DNA of 64,000 nt from Larix kaempferi (GCA_027924585.1 BSBM01000426.1:1387001-1451000); one strand, 5' to 3'; positions 1 through 13,757 are shown, numbered from the stretch's first letter. Made by a program: numbers and translations. The notes: a model not told the origin generated them from the letters alone.

Positions 1-2892
1 TTTTCTGGAGAGTTTTGAGGAGTTGTCCCCTGAGTGGAGCACAACTCACCAAGGCGACCACCATTGTTTATTTTGAAGCTTCCATTTGTCGCTCAGGTGG
101 GGAAAAGGAAATCGAACTCTGACCCAGATCTGGGTTAGAGGAAGCAAGGTGATAATGACTGAACAGGTGATAAGAAGGGGGAAAAAATTATCACTAGGGG
201 AGGGAGGGATACCCTGGATCTCCTGATTGTAACGCAGGGGAACTTTTTCTCTCCTCTCGGGAAGAGTATGGAAAGACGATCTCTGCGAAGGGATGCGACC
301 TCCATAGAGGCTGTGTGTTAGAGTAAGATCCGAGAAGTGGAATGGAGAAGACTGCGTGACAGAAATAGGTTAGCAACTGTTCGTTTTCAAATGGGTTGAA
401 ACTATGCATTATTCAAGTTGAGTTTAGCAGAAAACTCTGCAACGGAGCTAGTAAAGTGAACTCAGCTTTCCCAGGAGCGTTCACATTTGAAACTGCCAGG
501 TATGAGTTGTTGATATTTTCTAATGTTTTATTTCTGGGTTGAAATATTCATTTCCAAGCTGTGGGACAGAATGCACCTTGTAGCCGATCCTTAACATCCT
601 TGGCCAATGCATAGTCTTGTATCAATGCGAGAGGGTTTGGTAGACTAACACTCCCTCTGTATGAGGTATTTCCTTCCCAACTCAGATGCGAAAAGAAACA
701 ACCGGATCCCTATGCGAAGGGATGGCTTCAACGCCATAATTTTTAATTAGAGTTATGTATGTCGGTTTAGCGAATGGCTAATGCACTCGGTATTTTAATT
801 TATGTTGGGAAAGCATATCTCCTTCTGGATCTTATTGCATGGATCGATCTCTGTTTTCTAAAGCGTTTTTTTTTCTTTCTAGATCTTACTCCATGGATTG
901 ATATCGGTTTGTTAAAGTCTAGTTGCATTCTGCTTCGAATTACTCTAACTCATCTCTGTGCTGCATGGTTTGAATGCTTATTGTATGCTGGATTTGCTTC
1001 TTAAACCATCTTAGTTTTTGCGGGAATTGAATGCCTTACTGCATTCCAAATTTGCTCTTTAAATCATATCTATGTTAAGAGAAGCCACCATCATATCTAT
1101 GCGGCCCCCTTCTTGACAAAATTTGTTTGTTATCCTCCTCTCATCTCAAAAGGAATGTGCCTTTATTGGATTGAGTTTGAGTACTAATTTCTTATTAATT
1201 TTCGCCAATCCACATCTTAGTCTTTTCAAAGCATTATAAGTATTAAATATATATTGAGGTGATAACTCGAGTAAATCCACCTGAGGGATGATCTACTTAG
1301 TTCTACGTTTTGCTGGAATGCTTTAGTAAATGTTAAGTTGTCTCCTTTTAAAGTATAATATTATTCTCTCATAGTACGAACCTTGTAATCAATTCCAGAG
1401 GGATGAGAGTAAACCGCTGTATTTCATGTGGGGATTTTCCTTCGTAGTTGTGCTGCCGCGATTCTAGGAATCCCCATTGGGATTTTCATTTCCGGTTTAT
1501 GCTAGCCTTTGACCCAGATTTTATGTTTATATATATATATATTCCAAGCGAGCGCTAATTCATGCTAGCATATGTTGTTATATGTTAAGTTAGTATGTGA
1601 GTGATTGCTTGATCACTGTCATAAAGCTATGCTAAGGATTGGTTAGTATTATTTAGAATTCCAGGTTTAGTATCTCTACATGTATTATGTTGTTAATTTT
1701 CTATTCAATATAAATGTAAGTTCCCACGAAGTCTTGTAAATGGGAGGTACTCAGTTTTATATTGTTAGATTAGAGGAAGGACTTTTGGGTGAATATGTCC
1801 TTTGTATTGTCTCTCTTTTATCACAAGAAGACCGCTAGTTGAGGGCTTGAGAAGATGAAAGCTTGTAATAATCAAGTTGCAGGATGTGATCAACTCTGTT
1901 CTTGGAATAATGATAAAGGATGGGACACTTTTGTGGATGTAGCCCCAAGAGTGGGGTGAACCATGTACATATGGTTTTTTTTTGTGTGTATCATAGGAGT
2001 TTCTTCTCCTTGATAATTGTTATGTGTGAATGCGATAGTTTTGATGTTTTAAAAGCTAGTTGCTTCTACATTTAAAATCCTTTTTAATATGCATAAGTAT
2101 GTGTACACTTTTAGTTATTAGAGTATGTTCACAAATATTGATTAAGGAGAATTTATGTTGACTAAGAATCGTTGCACGTGTAAGCAAGATTGAAAGTGTA
2201 TGTATGTTTGAATATCTCCTTATGGATAACTAATCGTCAATTGTTTAATGTAAGGTTTGGCATAGGAGTTAATAAGAAATTTTGGAAAGCGAATGATGCT
2301 TGTAAAGGTTTAGAACTTGTTGTATGATTTTAATCCGTGGTCAAGTCTAAAGTCTATCATTAAAAGGAGTGTTGATATGGTTGTTCACAACCTTTATAAT
2401 TTGACCAATCAACCATGAGGTACGACCTTATGAAGGGTTGATTTTGTTTAATGTGGTGGAGCTAACCATCATGTCCTCGAGATAGACTTGGAATAAGCTA
2501 TGACAGGGACCTTGAGAATAGTGGAAGAAAGTATTGTAATAACCATTGGGATGTAATTCCTTTTGACAAATAATATCAGAGTTGACCTTCTTTGTGGACG
2601 TAGCCCAAGAGTGGGTGAACCATGTTATATTGGTGTCTTCTATGGAGTACCTTATGTGTCTCGTATGTGTATCTTATGTTATGTGTCTTGTATCTGTATC
2701 TTATGTGTAATTTTGGTATTTTGATGTTTAATTGGATGTATGTGGCAGTAAATGATTTTAATTATGAGTTCTCTAATTTCAAGTATTTCAAGAAGTCTTT
2801 AGTAGTATCTGCCTATGACTTAAGTAGGCATCGTGGAAATCTTTCAAAAATCTCACAATTTTACTGATTAGAAAAACTTTGGGGATGTTACA
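1..2892 (+). repeat. 5' LTR (left-truncated by window)
   Basis: Matches 7045-9936 end to end and stops at GATGTTACA just before the primer binding site. About 1 kb of its left part should lie before the window, judged from the 3' LTR. Small open frames here (for example 774-1004 plus and 194-409 minus) reappear in the other LTR because the DNA is duplicated; they are not supported as genes. Confidence 0.92.
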
Positions 2893-2894
2893 TA

Positions 2895-2906
2895 TGGTAT
2901 CAGAGC
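2895..2906 (+). other. Primer binding site (tRNA-iMet type)
   Basis: TGGTATCAGAGC lies two bases after the 5' LTR end. This is the classic plant LTR-retrotransposon site complementary to the 3' end of initiator methionine tRNA, where minus-strand DNA synthesis starts. Confidence 0.9.
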
Positions 2907-5596
2907 ATTAGGTTACAACACTAGGGCCTAATGGGCTCAACATGCGATAAGTTAGTATGAAGTTTGTTAAGTTGACTAATCAATTATTTGTGTTTCATTT
3001 TGGATGCATGGATTGTACTGGAGGAGGGGAAAATGAATCTCCAAGCTCGACTTCAAGTTTCTTCCGCCAGAGCACAGGTTACAAACACTTGGGCTTATTG
3101 AGCTCAATTGGAGAAGAACAAATACAAGTTGGTCGGACCAGAAAAGGAGCTGCATTCTATAAGCCAAGAATACAATGTTCACTTCCAAAGAATCGTCAAG
3201 AGGTAAGCGACAAAACTTCTTGAAATTGCAAGTAAGTACGTACGAGTTTACTGAAAAGTTATAATTAGAGTATCTATTTGTGAACATTACATAAGTTCAT
3301 TTGAATGATCATATATGGATAACACTAGACGATGAATATCTCCTCACCCTTTACAATTAGTTTCATTGAATGACAAGAAAGTAATCTTTTAATTAGTTAG
3401 ATTATTGGAGTTAAGTCCTTATGAAATGGGTACTTGTAAACACGTATTGGAAGTTATCCTAGCTATTTCACAGTGAAGTTTATAGGCTAAGGAAGTCTCC
3501 TAATTTGGTTGACCTTAGATAACTAAGTAAACTTGATTGACCAATAGTCTAGATTTCCAAATATGAAATTTAGATGGGAAATGAAAACAACTTAGATCTG
3601 TTAAAAGATCCATTAAGTTCAGATCAAAAGTAAGTCTTTATGTTAAAAGGTCCATTAAAGATTTGATAGTCTGGGTCAGTCTTGGGTTTTTGAACTATGT
3701 AAGAAATGATCAAGTTCCGTTTACATATGAGTTACCTTAAATAAGAAAGTTTATAAATTTATAATGAGGTTGACCTTAGTAGTAAAAATTTGTAAAGGTG
3801 CATGCTGTAGGAGGAGTCATTGTGAATTTAATATTTCTAGTTATGAGGGAAGCATAATTATGTGATGTTAAGCTGTTGTTTTATTCCATAAGAAGTATAG
3901 TTTGGCTAGACTAGGATGTCTGGTTTCTTTTAAACAAAGAAATTAACTTTAATTGGTGTGAAGTTTTCTATGACTAGGAAACTGTGATATTACAAAGGAG
4001 AAAAATGGTTAATAGTCTCCTTGCTAATCAATTTCATTCTACCATGTAATTGTATAGAACAAGTAATTATAATACGATTTTTTGTGACATTGAAGCATGC
4101 TCGTACCCTTACATATAAGTGCAACAAAAGGAAAATGGTTATAATTACATATACATGTGAATATTAATCAGTTAATATGAGGATGCATGAGTACCTTTTA
4201 TATATACCTCTTATTTCAGTAATTTCTACTAAGATAGACGTGGGAAAACAATGAGTAATAGTGGTACTTCTATTTGCTCAATATTTATGATGACTTGCTA
4301 TCCATGTACAACTATATGATTTTTTTTTTTTTTTTTAAGCGATAGATTATTGGAAGCCTAGAACCAACATGAAATCAATACAGGTTAGTAGGATGCTATA
4401 TCCTTCTGACGTCCTTATGTTGCCACAAAGAATAACTGTTTTATTTATTATGTGTTAGGGAAAACATTGATGACATGGAATTTGCAGGGTAGATCGGAAG
4501 TGATCTTTGAGACAGTAATCGAGGTATAGGCTTTTATGAAACAAGTAAAAATGATGTTTGAACATATGTTATATATACGATTGTTCTTATGATTTAATTA
4601 CCTTTATACGACTAACACTTTGAATGTTTTTGTCGAGCAAATGTTAATTTTCCACACATCACTGCCTGACACCCATCAATGGGTAAATGTGGGATATATA
4701 TATATATCGATTCATGTATAATACTAATACGTGATGATACAAGTAAACTGGAACCTCGGCAGATGAAGGTGAGCTATGCAGTCGCCTTTACAAAGGTACA
4801 TGGTTATCTGTCTAAGGTATGTAAGTTTATTCTAGACAATTGGTTATCTCTATATGATGTTAGGGTATACAAAAGGGTTGTATAACTAAAAATAGGAATT
4901 GTGTTGAAATGGTGAAAGCTAACATTCGATGTTAAATGATCATAAGGTCCATGGATCATCATAGAAAGAATGGTATATCGTGTTCAAAGCATTATATAAT
5001 CTTATAAGCTAGTTATGTGTAGTAGGAAATGACATCTTAGATGATTACATATGGATATTTTATTAAGAAAGATGATTTTCTGTTTAGGAAAGGGATCTTC
5101 TTACAATATTTGATTTTGTATATAAAGTGATACTAACAAGTGGAATTTGGCAGATGGTGAAATTTCTGTGAAGCTTGTGAAGATGCAAGAGCATAAATAT
5201 TATGCATGGTAAAATAAGGGGGTGAGGATTTAAGATCCACATCACAACTGTTACAGATTCTTTTAAAAATGTTGATAATTATTGTTGAACAAAGCACTCG
5301 ACCCAGATTGGTCAGAGTAATCGTATGGGTACAGAATGTAATGTGACGAAATAAATTGATTAAATTGAAAGAGATTTTTCTAGACTCGAGCAAGGCGGCT
5401 TGGGGAAAATAAATTCCTGGACTCTAGCGAGAAGGCTTGAGGGGAATTGTGTAAAGAGTGTTGTAAAGGCATTGAAATACTCCCTAAAATCAGGGATCGA
5501 ATAGCCACTAGGATTCTCGGAGAATCGGCTGGCTGTAAGACCTGGGCAAGCTATAAGAAAATGTATATGTGGGAGGCAGGACGCTGCTTAGTATAC

Positions 5597-5774
5597 ATGA
5601 AAGAAATGTTTGCTGCGTGAGCACTAAGGTGTTAGGCAAGACATGAAAGAAATGTTTGCTGCGTGAACACTAAGGTGTTAGGCAAGACATGAATAAAATG
5701 TTTGTTGCGTGAGCACTAAGGTGTTAGGCAAGACATGAGAAAAAGGAGTGCTGCGTGAGCACTAAGGTGTTAAA
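5597..5774 (+). repeat. 46-bp tandem repeat, about four copies
   Basis: Units containing GCTGCGTGAGCACTAAGGTG recur at about 5612, 5658, 5704 and 5750. The array ends in a short (AAAT)n tract at 5775-5790. It lies inside the retrotransposon's internal domain. Confidence 0.85.
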
Positions 5775-6030
5775 TAAATAAATAAATAAAATTTCCTGGA
5801 TCAAGTGAATGCTGTTTGTTGATTTTGTCAACAGTATACAATCGGGGAGCACTAGATTTATTCCATATATTGCAAGTGATATGTGCAATAAAGAACTCAT
5901 GATTTATGTTTTTGAGCGTGATTATGAAGTTGATGACAAGTTGTTACTAAACATTGTTTCTTTTGAATTCCAGTTTTGTGATACAAATGATTGCTACAAG
6001 GCAAGAGTGAACACCGAGGACGGTGTTATT

Positions 6031-6046
6031 TTAAAGGGGATGAGGA
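6031..6046 (+). other. Polypurine tract
   Basis: TTAAAGGGGATGAGGA abuts the TGTGATATCC start of the 3' LTR. A purine-rich run at this place primes plus-strand synthesis in LTR elements. Confidence 0.8.
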
Positions 6047-6405
6047 TGTGATATCCCTCCTTTATGACCTATTTTGATCTTTATTTTATTATTATTTTTT
6101 AATATAAATGTAATTGTAAATTAACGACGGGCGCAACTAAGCGCCAGGCAGGTGAAGTCACTAAGAAGAAGGTGAGGGGCAAGATGACTTTCCAAAAAAC
6201 TAACTATAGATGATAGGTATCATCTTAGTGCCACAGGCATTTGAGGAAGAGTGAGTTTACGGGTTAAAACCCTAAAAGTTATAAGTGTCGTCTTAGGTTA
6301 TCAAAATCCTGAGTTAACTTTAAGTCCTAAATAGGTCTTCCAATAAAGTTATTATTGTTACAAAACAATAAGAAACTCCTACAACTATCCTTTAGATAAA
6401 GTGCT

Positions 6406-6439
<34 letters not shown>

Positions 6440-9400
6440 AAATCCTACTTAAGGTAAAGGAGTACCTATTGGATAATACTACTATTTCAAGTTATATAAA
6501 AACATGAGGTTAATATATTTCTATACCCTCCTTGAGAGGAAAAGGTAATCCTGAGAGGATTTTTTTTAAGTATAAATATTTAGATACATAATTAGATATG
6601 AAGAAAATTTATATGACAAGATTCATATATATAAAATAAAGATATGTCTACATTACCTAGGAAAACTATCAAATACAAAGCATATGGCAAAAGTGCATTT
6701 AAGGATATCGAGATATAGTATCGTAAGGAAAATGATTGCAAGGTTCACTAAATAAAGAGTGGATCGTATAAAAGTTATTTTCGTATTAAAAATGAGACTA
6801 TTAATTAATTAGAACAATTACAAGAAATCGATGTTAGTTTAATAATGTAGTTACATACAAAGTAACGTAACGACTAGTCCTTGATATGGTTATTATAAGA
6901 AGGCGGATATTGGGGGATCTTGTTCCCATCGTCCTTGCTCCAATTATTTCAAAACTAAAGTGAACTTTGTGGCAAACTAAACTGCCGACCTATTTTCAAA
7001 ATTTGGAGTTATGACGCCAAAACGTGGCCATAGGTTCTGGTAGTTTTTCTGGAGAGTTTTGAGGAGTTGTCCCCTGAGTGGAGCACAACTCACCAAGGCG
7101 ACCACCATTGTTTATTTTGAAGCTTCCATTTGTCGCTCAGGTGGGGAAAAGGAAATCGAACTCTGACCCAGATCTGGGTTAGAGGAAGCAAGGTGATAAT
7201 GGCTGAACAGGTGATAAGAAGGGGGAAAAAATTATCACTAGGGGAGGGAGGGATACCCTGGATCTCCTGATTGTAACGCAGGGGAACTTTTTCTCTCCTC
7301 TCGGGAAGAGTATGGAAAGACGATCTCTGCGAAGGGATGCGACCTCCATAGAGGCTGTGTGTTAGAGTAAGATCCGAGAAGTGGAATGGAGAAGACTGCG
7401 TGACAGAAATAGGTTAGCAACTGTTCGTTTTCAAATGGGTTGAAACTATGCATTATTCAAGTTGAGTTTAGCAGAAAACTCTGCAATGGAGCTAGTAAAG
7501 TGAACTCAGCTTTCCCAGGAGCGTTCACATTTGAAACTGCCAGGTATGAGTTGTTGATATTTTCTAATGTTTTATTTCTGGGTTGAAATATTCATTTCCA
7601 AGCTGTGGGACAGAATGCACCTTGTAGCCGATCCTTAACATCCTTGGCCAATGCATAGTCTTGTATCAATGCGAGAGGGTTTGGTAGACTAACACTCCCT
7701 CTGTATGAGGTATTTCCTTCCCAACTCAGATGCGAAAAGAAACAACCGGATCCCTATGCGAAGGGATGGCTTCAACGCCATAATTTTTAATTAGAGTTAT
7801 GTATGTCGGTTTAACGAATGGCTAATGCACTCGGTATTTTAATTTATGTTGGGAAAGCATATCTCCTTCTGGATCTTATTGCATGGATCGATCTCTGTTT
7901 TCTAAAGCGTTTTTTTTTCTTTCTAGATCTTACTCCATGGATTGATATCGGTTTGTTAAAGTCTAGTTGCATTCTGCTTCGAATTACTCTAACTCATCTC
8001 TGTGCTGCATGGTTTGAATGCTTATTTTATGCTGGATTTGCTTCTTAAACCATCTTAGTTTTTGCGGGAATTGAATGCCTTACTGCATTCCAAATTTGCT
8101 CTTTAAATCATATCTATGTTAAGAGAAGCCACCATCATATCTATGCGGCCCCCTTCTTGACAAAATTTGTTTGTTATCCTCCTCTCATCTCAAAAGGAAT
8201 GTGCCTTTATTGGATTGAGTTTGAGTACTAATTTCTTATTAATTTTCGCCAATCCACATCTTAGTCTTTTCAAAGCATTATAAGTATTAAATATATATTG
8301 AGGTGATAACTCGAGTAAATCCACCTGAGGGATGATCTACTTAGTTCTACGTTTTGCTGGAATGCTTTAGTAAATGTTAAGTTGTCTCCTTTTAAAGTAT
8401 AATATTATTCTCTCATAGTACGAACCTTGTAATCAATTCCAGAGGGATGAGAGTAAACCGCTGTATTTCATGTGGGGATTTTCCTTCGTAGTTGTGCTGC
8501 CGCGATTCTAGGAATCCCCATTGGGATTTTCATTTCCGGTTTATGCTAGCCTTTGACCCAGATTTTATGTTTATATATATATATATTCCAAGCGAGCGCT
8601 AATTCATGCTAGCATATGTTGTTATATGTTAAGTTAGTATGTGAGTGATTGCTTGATCACTGTCATAAAGCTATGCTAAGGATTGGTTAGTATTATTTAG
8701 AATTCCAGGTTTAGTATCTCTACATGTATTATGCTGTTAATTTTCTATTCAATATAAATGTAAGTTCCCACGAAGTCTTGTAAATGGGAGGTACTCAGTT
8801 TTATATTGTTAGATTAGAGGAAGGACTTTTGGGTGAATATGTCCTTTGTATTGTCTCTCTTTTATCACAAGAAGACCGCTAGTTGAGGGCTTGAGAAGAT
8901 GAAAGCTTGTAATAATCAAGTTGCAGGATGTGATCAACTCTGTTCTTGGAATAATGATAAAGGATGGGACACTTTTGTGGATGTAGCCCCAAGAGTGGGG
9001 TGAACCATGTACATATGGTTTTTTTTTGTGTGTATCATAGGAGTTTCTTCTCCTTGATAATTGTTATGTGTGAATGCGATAGTTTTGATGTTTTAAAAGC
9101 TAGTTGCTTCTACATTTAAAATCCTTTTTAATATGCATAAGTATGTGTACACTTTTAGTTATTAGAGTATGTTCACAAATATTGATTAAGGAGAATTTAT
9201 GTTGACTAAGAATCGTTGCACGTGTAAGCAAGATTGAAAGTGTATGTATGTTTGAATATCTCCTTATGGATAACTAATCGTCAATTGTTTAATGTAAGGT
9301 TTGGCATAGGAGTTAATAAGAAATTTTGGAAAGCGAATGATGCTTGTAAAGGTTTAGAACTTGTTGTATGATTTTAATCCGTGGTCAAGTCTAAAGTCTA

Positions 9401-9936
9401 TCATTAAAAGGAGTGTTGATATGGTTGTTCACAACCTTTATAATTTGACCAATCAACCATGAGGTACGACCTTATGAAGGGTTGATTTTGTTTAATGTGG
9501 TGGAGCTAACCATCATGTCCTCGAGATAGACTTGGAATAAGCTATGACAGGGACCTTGAGAATAGTGGAAGAAAGTATTGTAATAACCATTGGGATGTAA
9601 TTCCTTTTGACAAATAATATCAGAGTTGACCTTCTTTGTGGACGTAGCCCAAGAGTGGGTGAACCATGTTATATTGGTGTCTTCTATGGAGTACCTTATG
9701 TGTCTCGTATGTGTATCTTATGTTATGTGTCTTGTATCTGTATCTTATGTGTAATTTTGGTATTTTGATGTTTAATTGGATGTATGTGGCAGTAAATGAT
9801 TTTAATTATGAGTTCTCTAATTTCAAGTATTTCAAGAAGTCTTTAGTAGTATCTGCCTATGACTTAAGTAGGCATCGTGGAAATCTTTCAAAAATCTCAC
9901 AATTTTACTGATTAGAAAAACTTTGGGGATGTTACA
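6047..9936 (+). repeat. 3' LTR, complete, 3890 bp
   Basis: Starts TGTGATATCCCTCC directly after the polypurine tract and ends GGGGATGTTACA, at the position equivalent to the 5' LTR end. It holds two diverged copies of the block (T)TTGTGGAYGTAGCCC...GGTGAACCATG, near 8976-9010 and 9635-9667. In plant Copia-type LTRs this block normally occurs once, near the RNA 3' end. A (TA)n tract lies at 6406-6441. Confidence 0.9.
6406..6441. repeat. (TA)n microsatellite
   Basis: Uninterrupted TA dinucleotides with one phase break, within the left part of the 3' LTR. Confidence 0.95.
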
Positions 9937-12070
9937 GGTCTCCATTTTTTTTAAAAGAAAGATAAAAATAAAGATGGGTTGTCTACATCCGGACTTAGAT
10001 TTCAAGCCAAGTGAAAGTCTCCCATTCATTTCAAAAGAAAGAGAATAAAGAGACCGGTCTAGGCTCTCATAGGGTAAGGTAAGTTCCATATGATTGCATT
10101 ATGTAATATCTGCCCTTAGTTATTGGAAAGTAAGATGCACTTATAGAGCTGAGAGCTACTTAAAAAAGAGAATTTCATTTTTTACCATTGTCATATTAAA
10201 TATATCTAGATGAATATTAAATGGTTCAAATTATTAGTGTAATATACGTAATAAGATGCAATCTGAAGGGGATTACTTACAATTTGTTTTTTAATTACTT
10301 GCCATGATGTCAGGGGACACCTCCGAACCCCCGGCATTCCAAGTTGCCAACATACCATAGATAATAATTATTCCATGTCCGAGAAGAAGGATAAGAGTTC
10401 CCCATCTAAACCGGAAGAAAGACATTGTTGGAGCCATGTTGGTTACTTTACAAAATTACAAGGTTCACAAAAAATGTATTCATTCTACATACCCATGCCA
10501 GATCCATTTTAGGAACAAATTTATTTAGGGTGTGTTTCTATTAAGAACAAACTTATTCAGGGTAAGTTTCTCAAATTGATTTTGTCTTTTCACCGCAGCA
10601 TTTTTTTTTCCTTTCCCTGTACTTGTTTTCACTGCAAGTAAACGATGCGCAGACTTGATCCATATTACTAGTTTTAAATCACTACATGGATTTTTGACAT
10701 TGGGAAGAGATGGATGATGATGACTGTGTAATCTTCACATTAGTAAATTTCTCTATAAAAGGTGGTCATATACAATATTGTGCTATATTATTTATCAGAA
10801 GATTATTCCATATTACTAGTTTTAAACTATAGTGCTTCACTTAATACAGCAGACTCCTTTTCCAGATTTTTAAATCACTAAATGGATTTTTGACATTGGG
10901 AAGAGATGGATGATGATCACCTTCCAATCTTCACATTAGTGAATTTCTCTATAAAAGGTGTTCATATAGGATACTGTTCTATATTAGTTATCAGAAAATT
11001 ATTGAGAATGCTTGGGAAAATATTTCTCAATAAAATGCTTATTGATTGAGAATTGAATTTTGTTTATTCAAGTCCATTTCATGAAAAAAAAACTAAAATA
11101 TAAATTCAGTTTTTGCAAAATAAAAAACCTTATTAAAAAAATATACATCTGGAATAATCCATTGGTTGCCTTTCTGATATATTTATGGTTAAATGTATAT
11201 TTTTAATAAAATTGAAATGATCTGTCTTATAGGTGTATGAGCCTTAAAATTTCTAGCAACTCAATGAAGTCACTTTTTTTCTACAAAGGGATTTTTCTCA
11301 ATTACATCCATAGCAAAGAGATCTAGAGAAAGCACTAACTCAGTTCCGAAAATACTAATATAATAATATTCTAACACTAAATAATATTCTTGCATTGTCA
11401 AAATTTAAGATAAAAAGACAATTTAAAATTTATAAAATATAGTACACAATGAGAGTATTGACCATGCCTTTGAAATTTTTCAATCTAAGTATATGGAAAG
11501 ACAAAATGAGTATATCCACAAATATTTTTTCAGTGCTATTTCTTCAATGCTTTCAACCCAGGTGGCAATGTCGGGGACATTTCCACCTCGTGGCTCTTGT
11601 TAAATATAGTTTTTGTTTATAAGTCTAGAATATACATATAACGGTTTGTTTAACCCTTTGTAAACAAATGATAACTTAGTAAACAAGAGAAGCTGCAAAG
11701 CAGCAAATCCCTGCCTTATGGACTTGTTGCTTTGCAATGAGAGTTGGGTTGATAACTTAGTAAATAAGAGAAGCCACAAAGCAATGAGAGTTGGGTTGAA
11801 GCTCATGAAAAATTGTGTTATATTGTAGTTAAATTTAAAATTTTAATTATTTTTATTTACTTTAATTTATTAAAGTTAAATTAAAAAATTGGAACAACAA
11901 GAACTTTTCAAAATTTAAAATTATATTTGTGTATAATAATAACATCTGAAATGATACCAAGATTAACACATAATCTATAAAAATAATACAAGCCATGGAG
12001 TCTTTTGAAATGCAATTGTCAATAGGATAATGCATTTTAAACATGTATCAACACTACATGGAATATCTTA
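9937..12070. other. Non-coding spacer with a local tandem duplication
   Basis: No gene is visible. Bases 10660-10806 and 10808-11004 are tandem copies sharing ATGGATTTTTGACATTGGGA and CTCTATAAAAGGTG; the second has an extra insert of about 60 bp. A smaller duplication with GATAACTTAGTAAA lies at 11670-11800. The rest is AT-rich sequence with no recognised feature. Confidence 0.6.
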
Positions 12071-13757
12071 AGATCTCACTACTACTAGAGCCACATCTAA
12101 AATTGAAACTTTTCATAGTGTAAAGACGATCTCACTACTACATAGAGCCACATCTAAATATTGATACTTTTCATAGTGTAAAGACCAACCACTTACTACA
12201 TAGATCCACATCTAAATATTGATACTTTTCATAGTGTAAAGACCAACCACTTATTGTGATTAACTATTTTAATTAATTCAAAAAATTCTTAAAAATTGCA
12301 ACTCTAAAATTTTTGTGTCAGTTCACAAATATTAAGAAATCACAATTATGAAATACATCAATGAGCTTTGTTTTTCCTACACTATATTGCATATACTAAT
12401 CTTGAAAATCAGCCATGTTTTACTATAGAAAGGAACGCTTTAAGAGTAATTTTTGTGAAGTGTACTAAATAGTTGTTGAGAAAGATATGATAATTTTCAA
12501 AAAATTCAAGAAGCCACTGAAAATATACTTGTAATTTTTTAATGTTTGTGTCATCATTATGTGATGCAGGAGGATGTAAATAAATTCTTTAGTTCGACAT
12601 TGACCAAGAGAAAGAAAGTGATAATAAGTGTATAATATGATTTGGATACACACAACTATACATGGGAAGATATTTGTAGGTGGTAAGTTTTTTAAATGAC
12701 TGCAACTTAACCTGGAAATTTTCTCACATCATACTCACTGAAAAGGGAATACAATCTCTAACCTAACATTGCAATGTGCTATTTGTTAGAATGTGATTGT
12801 CAAGGGAGAAGGTGAGACAAATTGGGCTTGTATCATTGGAAAAGCTTAAACGTACAACTATACATGGTAATCTGGAGCCTATTTTCATGCAGGCTTGACA
12901 GACCACACCAGCCGTTATACCCACTAAGTTGGTCCAGCTTTTATGTTACAAATATTGCTGGTTGTAAGTATTGAACCAAAATATTGTACGCCTACTTGTA
13001 TACAGATTGTACATTTCCTATAATTTATATTTTGGTAGGTGATTTTTAGATGATAAAATGTTGATAAGATGCACATCAAATCTTTCAAGTAGATTTTCTA
13101 CTCCACCCCTCTCTCACTCTCCACCTGCTCTCCGTATCCTTTCTCTTCGCAATTGTGCCCAAGAATTTCTCTTTTACACTAAAGTTTAAATGTCTTGAGA
13201 ATGGTATAACATTAATATGATATAGCACAAAATTGTAATTTTATTTGAATATGACGGATATTGGTTCAATTGAATCTCAAGTTCTCTATTGGATACTATA
13301 ACATGGGATCCATTATACTGTTAAATCAAAAATTTATATTTATTTTTCAAAAATGGTTATCCAGTAGCCATTTTAAGTAGCAAACACAACACTTGTATTT
13401 GTATATAGTAGTATTATTATAGGACCCTTGTACATTTTCCAAAGATGCCAATATCTAGAGTCTAGATAGAGGATTGTGTGCGTGTGCATGTGTTGTGCTT
13501 ACCCAATATAGAAGATACAACTGAGCATGACAAGTTATTATGAAGTTTAAAGTTGTAGTAAGGCTTCTATAGCTGAATAGGTGTCTTGAACCTCTATACA
13601 CAAGAATGTTATTAATATGTTATATTTTGATAATCACATGTAACAATTTGTTTATTATTCTATGGGTTTTTGCAGGAAGTGAGCATGGGTGCCCCCTATC
13701 CTCTACGATCACTAAATCAACTTGCTCCTTCCTATCCTCCGCAGTCACTAAATTGGT
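12071..13757 (+). repeat. 1687-bp tandem duplication, copy 1
   Basis: Starts AGATCTCACTACTACTAG and runs to ...AAATTGGT, where copy 2 begins with the same bases. Both copies carry exon-like islands: one near 12566-12630 after GATGCAG, reading EDVNKFFSSTLTKRKK, and one near 13675-13750 after TTTTGCAG. Their frames hold in both copies, but no longer gene can be joined from them. A fragment of an old gene is possible; a repeat of unknown origin is equally possible. Confidence 0.8.

Larger units (their letters stand above)
2893..6046 (+). other. Internal domain of the LARD-like element, no gag/pol
   Basis: The 3.15 kb between the LTRs is AT-rich and broken by stops in all frames. The longest frames are 80-100 codons and show no CCHC knuckle, DSG protease, YxDD reverse transcriptase or integrase motif. 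One 80-codon frame (5809-6051) runs into the polypurine tract and could be a scrap of an ancestral coding region, but I recognise nothing in it. The region probably carries the packaging and dimerisation signals of a non-autonomous RNA. Confidence 0.7.
1..9936 (+). mobile_element. LARD-like non-autonomous LTR retrotransposon with 3.9-kb LTRs (5' end outside window)
   Basis: Bases 1-2892 recur almost unchanged at 7045-9936. The first copy is followed two bases later by a plant initiator-Met primer binding site and the second is preceded by a purine-rich tract at the LTR start, which fixes the orientation as plus. The 3' LTR runs TGTGATATCC...GGATGTTACA, so its ends form an imperfect inverted repeat. 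The internal domain is only 3154 bp and shows no gag, protease, RT or integrase reading frame. Very long LTRs with a non-coding interior match the LARD class, which must borrow proteins from an autonomous partner. I read five base differences between the LTR copies over 2.9 kb, so insertion is recent. The target duplication cannot be checked because the left end is outside the window. Full length would be about 10.9 kb. Confidence 0.9.

Noticed and set aside
194-409. Pairs of identical open frames at 194-409/7238-7453, 774-1004/7818-8048 and 2622-2867/9666-9911
   Set aside because: They are duplicated because they lie in the two LTRs. No motif, codon pattern or start context supports them as genes.
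2895-2906. Methionine-tRNA-like sequence
   Set aside because: Only the 12-base primer site is present; there is no cloverleaf or anticodon around it.
5597-5774. Regularly spaced repeats resembling a CRISPR array
   Set aside because: The whole 46-bp unit is repeated without unique spacers, and it lies in a plant retrotransposon.
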